Below are positions 1-9,429 of a stretch of 64,000 nt of DNA, in pieces (the first letter of the stretch is position 1; every line of letters begins with the position of its first letter). Both the position numbers and the translations under genes were made by a program. The notes under the pieces are model-generated. The model was not told the origin of the DNA. It was given only the letters and a program-made list of their open reading frames with translations, and did not search any database. The stretch is from NCBI GenBank assembly GCA_014871385.1, contig CM026433.1, positions 6,459,585 through 6,523,584 on the forward strand, written 5' to 3'. The stretch comes from Ceratodon purpureus (taxonomy: Eukaryota; Streptophyta; Bryopsida; Pseudoditrichales; Ditrichaceae).

Positions 1-44
1 TTGCTCAAGTTGTCTGAAAGTCACTAATTGCAATCTATACGCAG

Positions 45-282
45 GAATCCGAATGTGCAACCCCATTCCGGCATACTCATGGAGTGTAGTCGGAACATTA
101 TTCCGTCGCCAGTGATGCATCGAATTCCTGTTTACGCGGAGAACCAAGCGCAGGTGTTGAGCACACTGGACTCACCACCATCTTCAATAGCGAGGACCAA
201 ACTATTCGATGGACGAGCTCAAAGGTTCCTAGATATTGAGGCAGAAGTAGAGCATACTTGCATCTTTGACCAGTCGTGCTAG
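45..282 (+). CDS. Possible last exon of a gene entering from the left
   Basis: An open frame follows a good 3' splice site (pyrimidine-rich stretch ending CGCAG at 44) and runs about 79 codons to a TAG at 280-282. The product fragment is not recognised; it ends in an acidic stretch and has no obvious domain or membrane segment. The upstream exons would be outside the window. With no homologue and only one exon visible, this is a tentative call. Confidence 0.3.
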
Positions 283-676
283 GCTTGGGAAATAACTTTA
301 TGGAATGTATTTTATTTCTTATTTGACTCGTTTATAAAGACATGTGAGTCTTGTCGGCAAAATATGTGCATTTGAATACATATATTCCTACTATCACCTA
401 ATAGCGTCCCTTCATATCTGCCATTATGATGGGTCGCACCTTTCTCATGCAACTCTTGAATATAAACCTCTTCCCTTCAAGTACCACTTTTCGTGGGCAT
501 TTTTGTATCTAAAAGGTATAACCGTTACTGAAAAGGCATTATGAGTGATATGGAAGGAAAAGCAAAATGCACAACATTGATTGTCAACATTTGAGAAGTT
601 ACAGTTCTGTTGTCGTAATTTTTAAGCTCCTAATCTACAGTCAAAGTTCAATCAAACATCGCTTTTATTTTATATT

Positions 677-1708
677 ATGGAACTTCAGAGATTTAGAGGC
701 GTTTTATCATTGTTGAATCTCTTAATTTTATTTCGCTACAAACAAGTACATTCTTTCGATGAGGAAACTCCACAGAATGTATTGTCGCCAGTTGAAATTA
801 CAAATAATTTATACAAGAAGGTATGGCTAGATTGCTTCGAAAAGCTGTATGATCATGGTGTGCCAAAAAAGCAACACGTTGTATTTGATCAAATCAAAGC
901 TCATGCAAATGTCGAAGTTGGCCGCGGTCTTCTCAATTTTGAAGATAATTTATTTTGTGATTTTGAATACGAAATCCGCGAATGGAACTGTGCCATAAAA
1001 TATGAGATTGATTTCATGTGCAACTGGGAGCATCCACATGCTCGTCTTACGCGGCACAACGGTGCAAATTTCAACGATGATAATTGCCCTATCTGTGAAC
1101 AAGGTCCTAGCCCTTATTTATATTTGTGTCGATGGAATATTGAACGAGATGGTTTGTATGTTTCTCAGTTCCATCCTTTTAGCGGTAGACATCAGTACAA
1201 GCTTTTTAAGCGATGGAAGGAGGACGAGGACCACCACGAATTTCTGTCAGAGTACAGAGTATCTATTTTCAATGATCTCGATGATGAATTAATGCTTACA
1301 TTTGGAGTTATGGATGCCCCAAGGAATACTGTGAAAATACCAGGACGACTTCGAGCACACATTTCCGAACGATTTTTTCGAATAGCATTAAATCGACGCA
1401 CCGATGAACATTTACTGAGTTCAACTTGGATATGCAGTTTTAAAGACCAAGGGAGGATGGCTTATTGTAGAGATGTTAAAATATGGACACCTCCTCTCCA
1501 AAACCACGTCTCAATGCCTATCGAGTGTATAGATTGTGCATGGAAAGCAGATAATGAAGGCATTTGGTTGGATCGAGTTGGATGTGGACAAACGGGATCA
1601 ATTTGGGAAAAACGATACGACTGGGTTCCAATACGGAAGCGGACAAGAGAACCTGACGGTGATGATCAACCAGCAAAGCGTCCAAAACAGGAGCACTTGG
1701 AACTTTAA
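677..1708 (+). CDS. Unrecognised 343-aa nuclear-type protein with Cys/His-rich centre
   Basis: A single uninterrupted exon of 343 codons starts at ATG 677 and ends TAA. The family is not recognised. Around residues 115-145 the protein has a Cys/His cluster (CNWEHPH, then CPICEQ about 20 residues later) that could hold zinc. The last 30 residues contain a basic bipartite stretch (RKRTRE, then AKRPKQE) that looks like a nuclear localisation signal. A hydrophobic patch near residues 9-20 is too short and ragged to be a convincing signal peptide. The gene lies inside the left MULE-like element, upstream of the CTD-heptad gene and in the same orientation, so it is probably cargo. Codon use is more AT-rich than in the genes at 5-9 kb. 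Confidence 0.55.
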   Translation: MELQRFRGVLSLLNLLILFRYKQVHSFDEETPQNVLSPVEITNNLYKKVWLDCFEKLYDHGVPKKQHVVFDQIKAHANVEVGRGLLNFEDNLFCDFEYEIREWNCAIKYEIDFMCNWEHPHARLTRHNGANFNDDNCPICEQGPSPYLYLCRWNIERDGLYVSQFHPFSGRHQYKLFKRWKEDEDHHEFLSEYRVSIFNDLDDELMLTFGVMDAPRNTVKIPGRLRAHISERFFRIALNRRTDEHLLSSTWICSFKDQGRMAYCRDVKIWTPPLQNHVSMPIECIDCAWKADNEGIWLDRVGCGQTGSIWEKRYDWVPIRKRTREPDGDDQPAKRPKQEHLEL

Positions 1709-2205
1709 TATTTTCTGAAAATGAGAGGCATCACTACTATACTTATTAAACGGAAAAAAGAAAAAAGGATATCTAATTCATGTCATTGTGATTCTTCCCA
1801 TTTTATAGTCGTATTCGAAACACTATAAATTTGAGTTTGTAATTATGAATGCCAATTATTAAGACATTAGAGCCAATATCTGCTCTTCATCATCTTATCC
1901 TTTAAACTGACTGACATTCCCATAAGCCAAATTAACTGATGTAGATCCCCAAGGCATCTCCCCATGGCCCCCCCTTCGGCAGCAGCCTTGGCACTTGCGC
2001 TATTCGGTTTTAAAAAAAAAGTGATTACGTTGGATCCCGCATAGACTGATGATGGAGCTCACATCCCGCACCTGCTACCTCGGAAGCTGAGGCCTCTACA
2101 ACTGAGACCCTGGCAGCTCATACCCGGAATGCTCATACCCGAAAATTGCAACCGGCACATTCCAAATCCGAACCCCGGCGGCATTCTGCAAAGCAAAAAC
2201 TTGGC

Positions 2206-2219
2206 TGTCGGATCCGACA
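2206..2219. promoter_or_regulatory. 14-bp perfect palindrome TGTCGGATCCGACA, site 1
   Basis: A perfect dyad lying 144 bp upstream of the TATA box at 2363. The same 14-mer occurs at 4295, 4651 and 6256, and with one mismatch at 7979. It may be the binding site of a dimeric regulator or of an element-encoded protein; that role is inferred. Confidence 0.55.
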
Positions 2220-2362
2220 ATGGATTTCTCGCTACTTCAAATTCCGCCGGCCTCGTTCTTGGCCTCCACGACCTTGTGCCCACCCAACACTTTTGCGCCC
2301 TGTCATCCCTTCCCACTATCTACTAACCTAGCCGCCGCGGCCCTCGTGCCCTGAATTTTTAC

Positions 2363-2370
2363 TATAAATA
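2363..2370 (+). promoter_or_regulatory. TATA box (TATAAATA) of the CTD-heptad gene
   Basis: A TATAAATA motif lies 46 bp before a strong splice donor (CTCG/GTGAGT at 2416), so the transcript has a short non-coding first exon followed by a leader intron (2416-3097) that holds the minisatellite. Confidence 0.6.
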
Positions 2371-2489
2371 ACATTCCTTTCCCTTATTTTGTCACCTTCT
2401 CATCGATCCTTCTCGGTGAGTCACATTCTCTTCTCATTTTTGTTGTTCAGCGTTGTTGCCTATTTGCTATTCTCTCCTCTCCGATTTGC

Positions 2490-3045
2490 CTCGCCTTTGA
2501 TCATTTGCTAGTGTGTGTGCTTCTATATTGCGGCTATGGTGGTGGGGGGCCGAGGCTCAAGAGGGCTGATGAAGCCTCTCCCGGCCTCGCCTTTGCTCAT
2601 TTGCTGGTGTGTGTGCTTCTATATTGCGGCTATGGTGGTAGGGGGCCGAGGCTGGAGAGGGCCGATGAAGCCCCTCCCGGCCTGGCCTTTGCTCATTTGC
2701 TAGTTTTTGTGCTTCTATGTTGCGGCTATGGTGGTGGGGGGCGGAGGTTGAGAGGGCCGATGAAGCCCCTCCCGGCCTGGCCTTTGCTCATTTGCTAGTG
2801 TGTGTGCTTCAATGTTGCGGCTATGGTGGTGGGGGCCGAGGCTCGAGAGGGCCGATGAAGCCCCTCCCGGCCTCGCCTTTGATCATTTGCTAGTGTGTGA
2901 GCTTGTATATTGCGGCTATGGTGGTGGGGGGCCGAGGCTCGAGAGGGCCGATGAAGCCTCTCCCGGCCTCGCCTTTGATCATTTGCTAGTGTGTGAGCTT
3001 GTATATTGCGGCTATGGTAGTGGGGGGCCGAGGCTGTTCTTTGTT
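2490..3045 (+). repeat. Minisatellite of about 105-bp units in a leader intron, six copies
   Basis: Tandem units contain TTTGCTAGTGTGTG, TTGCGGCTATGG and a GGGGGGCCGAGG block. Copies differ by a few bases. The array sits wholly inside the predicted 5' leader intron (donor 2416, acceptor 3097). Open frames across it are by-products of the repeat. Confidence 0.8.
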
Positions 3046-3116
3046 GGTTGAAGAATGCTATAAAATCTAATACGCAATTCATTGGTTTTTTTATTAGGTG
3101 TTCTCCAAAGCAAATA

Positions 3117-3761
3117 ATGGGGAGCCGTGATCGAGTACCGCCATCAGCTGAAACCGAGGTACTAGATTAATAGTACACTAAACCTAAGATGTCTCTGATT
3201 TACAAACATGACTCCTGCCTCGTAATGTATTGCTCACCTCTCATCTGAAAGTGAAATCTAACCTTTTTATCATTTCTGCTTTCTTAGGTGTATTCCGATG
3301 CATCTGAGAGGTCTATCTCCAACCCCATTCCAGTGATCAATGTTTCCGATCTCTCGGATTCATATGATCAGCAGTTCTGTACTTGTGCTGGAGCAAGCCC
3401 TGTGAGTCTTGGTGGTGAGCCGTTCGAGGTTCATTCTCCACAGTACATGCCTACCTCTCCAGTTTACATGCCTACATCCCCAGTGTATGAGCCTACCTCT
3501 CCAGTTTACACGCCTACATCCCCAGTGTATGAGCCTAGCTCCCCAGGCTTCATGCCCATTTCTCCTCCACAGGATTCACCGCCAATGTCTCCTCCCTCTC
3601 CTTCCTCGCCTATAAGAGTGAGGATGCCAGCCCATGTAGTCTTTGCTCTTCCGGCAATACTACCGTGCCCTGTCCAACAGACCAGGCGAAATTGGAGGAG
3701 GCGCCGCCACTGGAATTGTAGACAGTCTCGGGAATATTATAGTCGTGCATCACGTAGATAG
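3117..3761 (+). CDS. CTD-heptad protein, short form (RNA polymerase II CTD-like repeats)
   Basis: Two exons: 3117-3158 (14 codons from ATG) and 3288-3761, with an intron bounded GT at 3159 and AG at 3287; product 171 aa. Order in the protein: a short N-terminus; a VINVSDLSD motif (residues 30-38) like a SUMO-interaction motif; then six consecutive heptads from residue 67 (YMPTSPV twice, YEPTSPV, YTPTSPV, YEPSSPG, FMPISPP; DNA 3444-3569) that copy the YSPTSPS pattern of the Pol II largest-subunit C-terminal domain; an SP-rich linker; and a strongly basic C-terminus (RRNWRRRRHW). A paralogue at 22560-24916 conserves the intron at the same codon, the motif order and the basic tail, which supports a real protein. 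The function is unknown; binding of CTD-reading factors (capping, splicing, 3'-end) is a plausible inference. Confidence 0.75.
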
Positions 3762-4412
3762 AATGTAAATGTAAACGTAGATAGAATGTGAATGTACTTC
3801 TTTCCTAAGTAACATTTTCAATAGGATCTCATTCCCATATAAATTGCTTAGCCATGTGTGTTCATTTTATATCCATGAAGTCAATCCTCTGCAAGCAAAG
3901 ATTATCTACACAGTCACATTGCCACACTCCAAATTGACACCCCAATGGCATCTCCCCTTTGCACCCCCTTGGACAGCAGCCTTGGTTCTTGCATTAAATG
4001 GTGTTTTAAATAACGCTTATGTCGGATCCCGCTGAGACCCGGGGAGCCCAGATCCCGACAGATGATATCCGGGCAACTAATATGCGGGATGAAGAAACCC
4101 CGGCCCCTGCAACTCGCTGCGACACGCAGAGAATATCCGGAATGCACATACCCCGGCAGCTACTACCCGTGCAGCAAATACCCTGGCCGTTGGGTTCCTG
4201 GTAGCTGATATCCGGGCTGATTATAACCCGGCCGCTTCGACCCTCAGTTTCAGAATGCAAACCCCGGCGGCAACCTGCAAAGCACAAAAATGGCTGTCGG
4301 ATCCGACAATCAAGTTCTTGGTTCTTCGAGATTCAGAGGTCCCGGTCTCGGACGCGAAATAAACACTCTCAGATCCTTATAGGCGTCTCTCAATGGCCCT
4401 CCCTTGGACAGC
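3762..4412. other. Spacer with a second diverged cassette fragment
   Basis: No gene is seen. The stretch 3920-4060 resembles 1915-2050 (the CAGCAGCCTTGG block and a GGATCCCGC motif), and 4270-4310 resembles the region around 2200, including another exact 14-bp palindrome at 4295. It looks like an older, diverged copy of the promoter cassette without a gene. Confidence 0.5.
4295..4308. promoter_or_regulatory. 14-bp palindrome TGTCGGATCCGACA, site 2
   Basis: An exact copy of the site at 2206, within a diverged cassette fragment that has no nearby gene start of its own. Confidence 0.45.
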
Positions 4413-4650
4413 GGCATCTATAAATTTGAGTTCGTAAATATGAATGCCAACTATTAAGACATTAGAGTCAGTATCTGCTCTCCATCATCTTATCCTTTAA
4501 ACTGACTGACATCCCCACAAGCCAAATTAACTAATGGTCACTGCAACTGAGACCCCGGCAGCTCATACACGGGATGCTCATACCCGAAAATTGCGACCGG
4601 CACATTCCAAATCCAAACCCCGGCGGCATTCTGCAAAGCAAAAACTTGGC

Positions 4651-4664
4651 TGTCGGATCCGACA
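4651..4664. promoter_or_regulatory. 14-bp palindrome TGTCGGATCCGACA, site 3
   Basis: An exact copy, 144 bp upstream of the TATA box at 4808. This is the same spacing as at site 1. Confidence 0.55.
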
Positions 4665-4807
4665 ATGGATTTCTCGCTACTTCAAATTCCGCCGGCCTCG
4701 TTCTTGGCCTCCACGACCTTGTGCCCACCCAACACTTTTGCGCCCTGTCATCCCTTCCCACTATCTACTAACCTAGCCGCCGCGGCCCTCGTGCCCTGAA
4801 TTTTTAC

Positions 4808-4815
4808 TATAAATA
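4808..4815 (+). promoter_or_regulatory. TATA box (TATAAATA) of the 153-aa gene
   Basis: Identical in context to the TATA box at 2363. It is followed by a donor at 4861 and a leader intron that ends TTTTGCAG at 5268, directly before the ATG. Confidence 0.6.
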
Positions 4816-4934
4816 ACATTCCTTTCCCTTATTTTGTCACCTTCTCATCGATCCTTCTCGGTGAGTCACATTCTCTTCTCATTTTTGTTGTTCAGCGTTG
4901 TTGCCTATTTGCTATTCTCTCCTCTCCGATTTGC

Positions 4935-5200
4935 CTCGCCTTTGATCATTTGCTAGTGTGTGTGCTTCAATATTGCGGCTATGGTGGTGGGGGGCCGAGG
5001 CTCAAGAGGGCTGATGAAGCCTCTCCCGGCCTCGCCTTTGCTCATTTGCTGGTGTGTGTGCTTCTATATTGCGGCTATGGTGGTCGGGGGCCGAGGCTCG
5101 AGAGGGCCGATGAAGCCTCTCCCGGCCTCGCCTTTGCTCATTTGCTAGTGTGTGTGCTTCTATATTGCGGCTATGGTGGTGGGGGGCCGAGGCTTTGTAA
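4935..5200 (+). repeat. Leader-intron minisatellite, three copies
   Basis: The same roughly 105-bp unit as at 2490-3045, but only three copies, lying within the leader intron 4861-5268. Confidence 0.75.
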
Positions 5201-5268
5201 ATATGCTTGAAACTTTTGTTTGATTGAATTTGTGTGTGCCTACTCATCGTGCTCTTTTGATTTTGCAG

Positions 5269-5730
5269 ATGGCTAGATGTTCCCCGAACGCTGCAATGGT
5301 CTGCAAGACTTGCCCTTCCCTCGGTGCTTGCGCCTGTCTCAGATTGTGTAGCCCACCAGTGCTCGAAGTCCCGGTCCCGAACAGTTTGCTTCTAACTCCA
5401 CCCGAGGAGCACTCTGACCACTGTGGCGAATCTTTATCGCCAACCAAGGACCGTATGCACGTGATGTGTGTTGAAGGTCACGGGCGCTCTATTTGCTTTG
5501 AAGTGAAGAGTTCTGACGATGGTCTCCCCAAGTGGGTCCAGAAGTGGATGGACAACGTCGCTGCTGGAGGCGACGGGCGTGAATTCTACCGGAAGGATGG
5601 TGGTTACCCTTTTGTGGATGAGGACTCGGATTGTTTAGAGTACGCTGGAGAAGAGGTTTACAATGCGGTAGATAGTCCTGGTATCCCACTCGTACTTCTC
5701 AGCGACGACGACGAAGATTCGGATAAGTAG
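5269..5730 (+). CDS. Unrecognised 153-aa acidic protein with a C-terminal SUMO-interaction-like motif
   Basis: The ATG at 5269 immediately follows the leader-intron acceptor (TTTTGCAG), which fixes the start; the frame ends TAG at 5730. The N-terminal 40 residues are Cys-rich (CKTCPS, CACLRLC). The middle is rich in Trp and charged residues (PKWVQKWMD). The C-terminus is LVLLSDDDEDSDK, a textbook hydrophobic-then-acidic SUMO-interaction-like motif. The enzyme family is not recognised. Polyadenylation-type AATAAATA lies about 130 bp downstream. It shares its promoter cassette with the CTD-heptad gene, so the two are probably expressed together. Confidence 0.6.
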   Translation: MARCSPNAAMVCKTCPSLGACACLRLCSPPVLEVPVPNSLLLTPPEEHSDHCGESLSPTKDRMHVMCVEGHGRSICFEVKSSDDGLPKWVQKWMDNVAAGGDGREFYRKDGGYPFVDEDSDCLEYAGEEVYNAVDSPGIPLVLLSDDDEDSDK

Positions 5731-6255
5731 ATGTGGGCTTCTCTAGTTATCTGACATTCAATTGCATACGTATTTCTCGGCTCTACGAGATGATGCTTCT
5801 GTTAAGCACTTAGAGCCCTTCGAACAGTTTTGAATGTATACCAACATAAGTTATTTGTAAATAAATATATCGGCTTTTAACATATTTTTGCATTCCGTGG
5901 ATTACGTGCTAAGAAGCAAGCTTTAATACATATGAAGTAACCTTTCAAATAAGTACATGCTAGGTTTAGATTCTCTAGAATAAGTACCTAAGAGCTAATG
6001 ATGCACCATGAAGGAAAAGCTTGGACCCACTGCGGTGAGCAAAATCTCGATGATAATAATAGAACTTTAAAGCAAAAGCACTCATCACCGTTGTAAGAAT
6101 CACGAACTAGACTAACTTTGACGAACGTGATGATTTCTATTCGAGACATGTTAACAATCAAGTAGTTAGAAGTAAGCGAGTAAAGATGATAGTAGTAGGA
6201 GTACAACCATGCGCGCAACGGGGGTCGGTGGATTGCCTTCCTCTCGGAAATCGGC

Positions 6256-6269
6256 TGTCGGATCCGACA
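6256..6269. promoter_or_regulatory. 14-bp palindrome TGTCGGATCCGACA, site 4
   Basis: An exact copy of the dyad. No TATA box or gene start is evident downstream, so it may belong to a lost promoter cassette or serve another element function. Confidence 0.4.
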
Positions 6270-6325
6270 ATCAGTTTTGCAGTTCTGGCAAGACGGCCGG
6301 GGTCGAGAGATTGACATTCGCTTGC

Positions 6326-6492
6326 CTCGTTGGTACGCGGGTAACAGGTACAGTCCACGGGTATGAACCTACAGAATGGATATCAATGCTCATTCGCAAG
6401 ATGAGTTGCCTCGTTCGTACGCGGTTAACAGGTACAGTCCGCGGGTATGATCCTACAGAATGGATATCAATGCTCATTCGGAAGATGACATT
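6326..6492 (+). repeat. Tandem duplication of about 83 bp
   Basis: Two adjacent units each contain TTGCCTCGTT, ACAGGTACAGTCC, GGGTATGA and GAATGGATATCAATGCTC. They differ at a handful of positions. Confidence 0.7.
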
Positions 6493-7062
6493 ACAACATC
6501 CAGTGATGGTAAGAATTTCTGAAACCCAACTGTGGTTATGCTTCAAATGTCATGGATGATATCTCATCGTCGACGCATGGAAAATTCTAGGTCCTTATTA
6601 TATAAGTTTCTAAACTAACCATCCTGATGAAAACGATGGATTCTGAATCCTAGACAAAACTACACACACCTTGCACATTTTAATCCTGGAAGTCTTTATG
6701 CACATACGAAACAAAACTACACACACCTTGCAGATTTTAATCTTGGAAGTCTTTATGCACATACGAACTAGTTATAGCTTGGCACAGGATGCTACGCTTC
6801 TAACTTCAGTGTCGCCAAACTACTCCCGCTCCGGACTAATACATAGAACTTTGATGAAATTCTGAATTTTGCCTCCTCGTGGACCCCTGAAAACAGCCAA
6901 CCTTATTACATGTCATTGCCTTCGAAGACACTCTATAGCATGACATAAAAAGAACATATGTTCAACTGGCAGAGTTCATCCTACAACACTTTGAGGACTC
7001 TGAATTACTTTGAAAGCAATACCCTTAACCGAACAACAATCCTCAAAATTTTACAACATAAC

Positions 7063-7934
7063 TCACTTCGCAAAACATGAGTTCAAACTACATAAAACTT
7101 CTTCGACCAGGGCGTGATTTTTACCTTCACTTTGCTGACCTTTCCCGAGTACGGCATTCAAGTGCGCCTTAGGTCGTATTGGCAGCTTCGAGTATCCACA
7201 ATAGACCGCCCGGGGTGCCCAGTATTTTGGAAATACCTTTCTCTCCTTTGACGACGACCCAGGTCCGGAAGAAGAGGATGAACACATGCTGTAGCTAGGA
7301 GGTGGACCCATTACCTCCATCTCGTAGCTGTTTCGAAGGTGGTCACGCAGCATGACCTTCTGCTGCAGCGATAACTCACAGAGCTCCGTGTTGACAAGAC
7401 TCTCGTCGATCTCAAACGGGATAATCCGATCGGTTATAAACAGTACAAGTGCCTGAGCCCAGTACGCATGAACCATACCAGTACCCCACTCATCTTTCCG
7501 CTTCCTCACATCTCGCGACTCCTTGAATGCCACTACATACGCACATCATGCGGGCATGGAATCTATCACTCGCTCCCACTCGTCACCTCTCTGGCGCAAG
7601 TTCTCCAGAAGCGTCATATAGTCATAACTCCACTTTGAGCTCTGAGTGTATTGTGGGTGCAACTCCGGCATGAGGTCGGGAAACAACTCTGCCATTGCAG
7701 ATTCAGGAGTCACCCAACTCTGACTAAAGAGGTCCGTTACCACCGCAAAGTCCATCCTGCTCTGTAGAAACTTACAAACGACAAGTGCAAAATGCGGAAG
7801 AAATCGTAGAAATTAACTAATGACAAATGCAAAATGCGGAATAAAACGTTATCCCAGACACATATAAGGTGAACCTGTGGACTGCTCTCTTGATATCTTC
7901 CCTCATCCTTGGAAGCCTGCCCTAATTCTGGCAT
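7063..7934 (-). CDS. Unrecognised two-exon gene with one in-frame TGA
   Basis: Exon 1 runs 7934-7875 (20 codons from ATG) and exon 2 7761-7063, joined in phase across an intron whose interior is itself a 43-bp tandem duplication. A single in-frame TGA at 7546-7548 splits exon 2; coding character continues unchanged on both sides (SMPA, stop, CAYVVAFKE). The C-terminal part has a Ser-rich linker (SSSSSGPGSS) and a basic region. No family is recognised. A one-mismatch copy of the 14-bp palindrome lies 45 bp upstream of the start (7979-7992), so this minus-strand gene seems to use the same promoter type. It is either a recently broken gene, a 3'-truncated protein, or has a missed splice at the stop. 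Confidence 0.5.
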
Positions 7935-7978
7935 CTTTATGCCAGGTACTACACTGACTAATTACTACAATTTTAGGC

Positions 7979-7992
7979 TGTCGGATCCAACA
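7979..7992 (-). promoter_or_regulatory. Palindrome variant (one mismatch) upstream of the minus-strand gene
   Basis: TGTCGGATCCAACA differs from the dyad found at 2206, 4295, 4651 and 6256 by one base. It lies 45 bp upstream of the start at 7934. Confidence 0.4.
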
Positions 7993-8605
7993 TAGACATT
8001 TAAGTAAATTACAACTTTGGGGGTAGACCGTTTAGTTCAGGGTTTCAAGCCAAAATTAATGCACTATGACGGCACCGGCATGGCATGTACTCATACATGG
8101 CGGCTAATGAATGATCCTCATGTATCTCAATTACTTCTTTTGATTATTACGGTGCCTACATTGCCATAGATTGCCTACATTGCCTACATTGCCCCTTAAC
8201 TCTACTGGATGAATTTACTCCCGACGTGCAAATGATTAGCTCCGTTGGAGCACTGCTTTATCACGCATGCCATTCTCATTCAGTGTGTAATTACTTGTCC
8301 CTTGTGAAATATGGAGTATCCTGACAAACCAATGGGAAAGACATCTGGTCCACATCCCAAGACATCGTCACATCGCCGTCATTCCTCATTTTTTTGATAA
8401 CAGAAGACATTTACTCTGAGATGATGTGAAGATAGTAAAGCAAGCTCTCATCCTAAACGTATCACCCAGGGACTATCTTTTCGACTGTTCCATTTGTAAG
8501 CGCAATGAATCGATTATTTGTAATCTCTGCGAAATATTAGTGACCCTCTCACTTTTACGAAGGTGTTGGCTATTACTCTTTGATTCCTTTGCGTGCATTG
8601 CAGTC

Positions 8606-9322
8606 ATGGGCTCATCGGCTCTTTCTAAAGCGCTTGCTCCGACCCACGTCACGGACCAAACCTCTCCAACTCCAAGAGTGGAGATCAAGTCATCGATGCC
8701 AGCAGACTCTGAAATGCTACAGGTTTACTCCTTTTCCTTCACCTCCCTTTGTTTGAAACTGGATTGGCCTGCTCATTTCTCATGAAATGCTTTGTTGGAC
8801 CATCGGCATTGCATCGGTGTTATTTCGGTTTTGCCATCTTTAGACAGACCTCTGAATATTAAACATATGTGGCGTGATTCGTATGACTCCTGTGTCACAA
8901 TGTTATTGCAGGACGATTTGCCATGGCACAATTGGGAGTTGCGTGAATATATATGGAGGGTGACGTACGAGGACAAAGACCGGCGGGTAGGCAAACAGGT
9001 TGATGTATTTTCTGAGGTTGAGCAGATAAATCGAGTCCTTCGATCCAATCGAGCCCTGATAGACTGGACAGAGGACGACGTGCGCTCGCTCAGGCGCATC
9101 GAGTTCCTTACTGGAATAACCAGCGTGGAGCCAGAGCTTTTCCAGTACTACATTCCTCGTCCTAGTTCGACCTTCACGCCTGCTCATGTGATCTTCGATG
9201 GGAACCCCGGGTCGTCGGCGGCTATGGATATTACAGACTTACAGGATGTTGTTTGGGAGTCTGAGCGTAGTGCCTCACCCGATCCATTCACCTTCCTAAA
9301 CCAAGAGAGATCGGAGGAGTAA
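8606..9322 (+). CDS. Unrecognised two-exon gene, 175 aa
   Basis: Exon 1 runs 8606-8722 (39 codons) and begins two bases after a likely leader-intron acceptor (GCATTGCAG/TCATG). The intron is 8723-8911 (GTTTAC to ATTGCAG), and exon 2 is 8912-9322, joining in phase (MLQ/DDLPW). The product is about 175 aa. The N-terminus is Ser/Thr/Pro-rich. The centre is charged and probably helical (EDKDRRVGKQ, RSLRRIEF). The C-terminus carries SPDPF and acidic residues. No known domain. The leader-intron design repeats that of the neighbouring genes, which suggests common element cargo. Confidence 0.5.
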
Positions 9323-9429
9323 GAGTAGACCGTGATGCTAGTATGCTAGCTTTGACTAGACAGCTCAACCTTACCGACATTAACATTTTTGTATTAAAAA
9401 TATTATATAATGAAGGTACCACGCCAAAT

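Larger units (their letters stand above)
1823..2640 (+). repeat. Promoter/leader cassette, copy 1
   Basis: This stretch is repeated almost unchanged at 4413-5195, 2590 bp downstream. It contains a conserved block with the palindrome TGTCGGATCCGACA, a TATA box, a short 5' leader, a splice donor and the start of a minisatellite. Copy 1 leads into the CTD-heptad gene and copy 2 into an unrelated 153-aa gene, so one promoter plus leader intron has been duplicated in front of two different proteins. Confidence 0.8.
4413..5195 (+). repeat. Promoter/leader cassette, copy 2
   Basis: Near-identical to 1823-2640, with palindrome, TATA box, leader exon, donor and three minisatellite units in the same order. 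It drives the 153-aa gene that starts at 5269. Confidence 0.8.
5731..7062. other. Intergenic stretch with short tandem duplications
   Basis: No convincing gene. It contains an exact palindrome at 6256, an approximately 83-bp tandem duplication at 6326-6492 and an approximately 53-bp tandem duplication at 6657-6768. Small open frames here run through the duplications and are not supported. Confidence 0.5.

Noticed and set aside
2490-3045. CRISPR-like tandem array
   Set aside because: Units are contiguous repeats of about 105 bp without distinct spacers, in a eukaryotic intron.
2505-3082. Repeat-coded proteins across the minisatellite on both strands
   Set aside because: The array lies inside predicted leader introns; the frames follow repeat length, not conservation.
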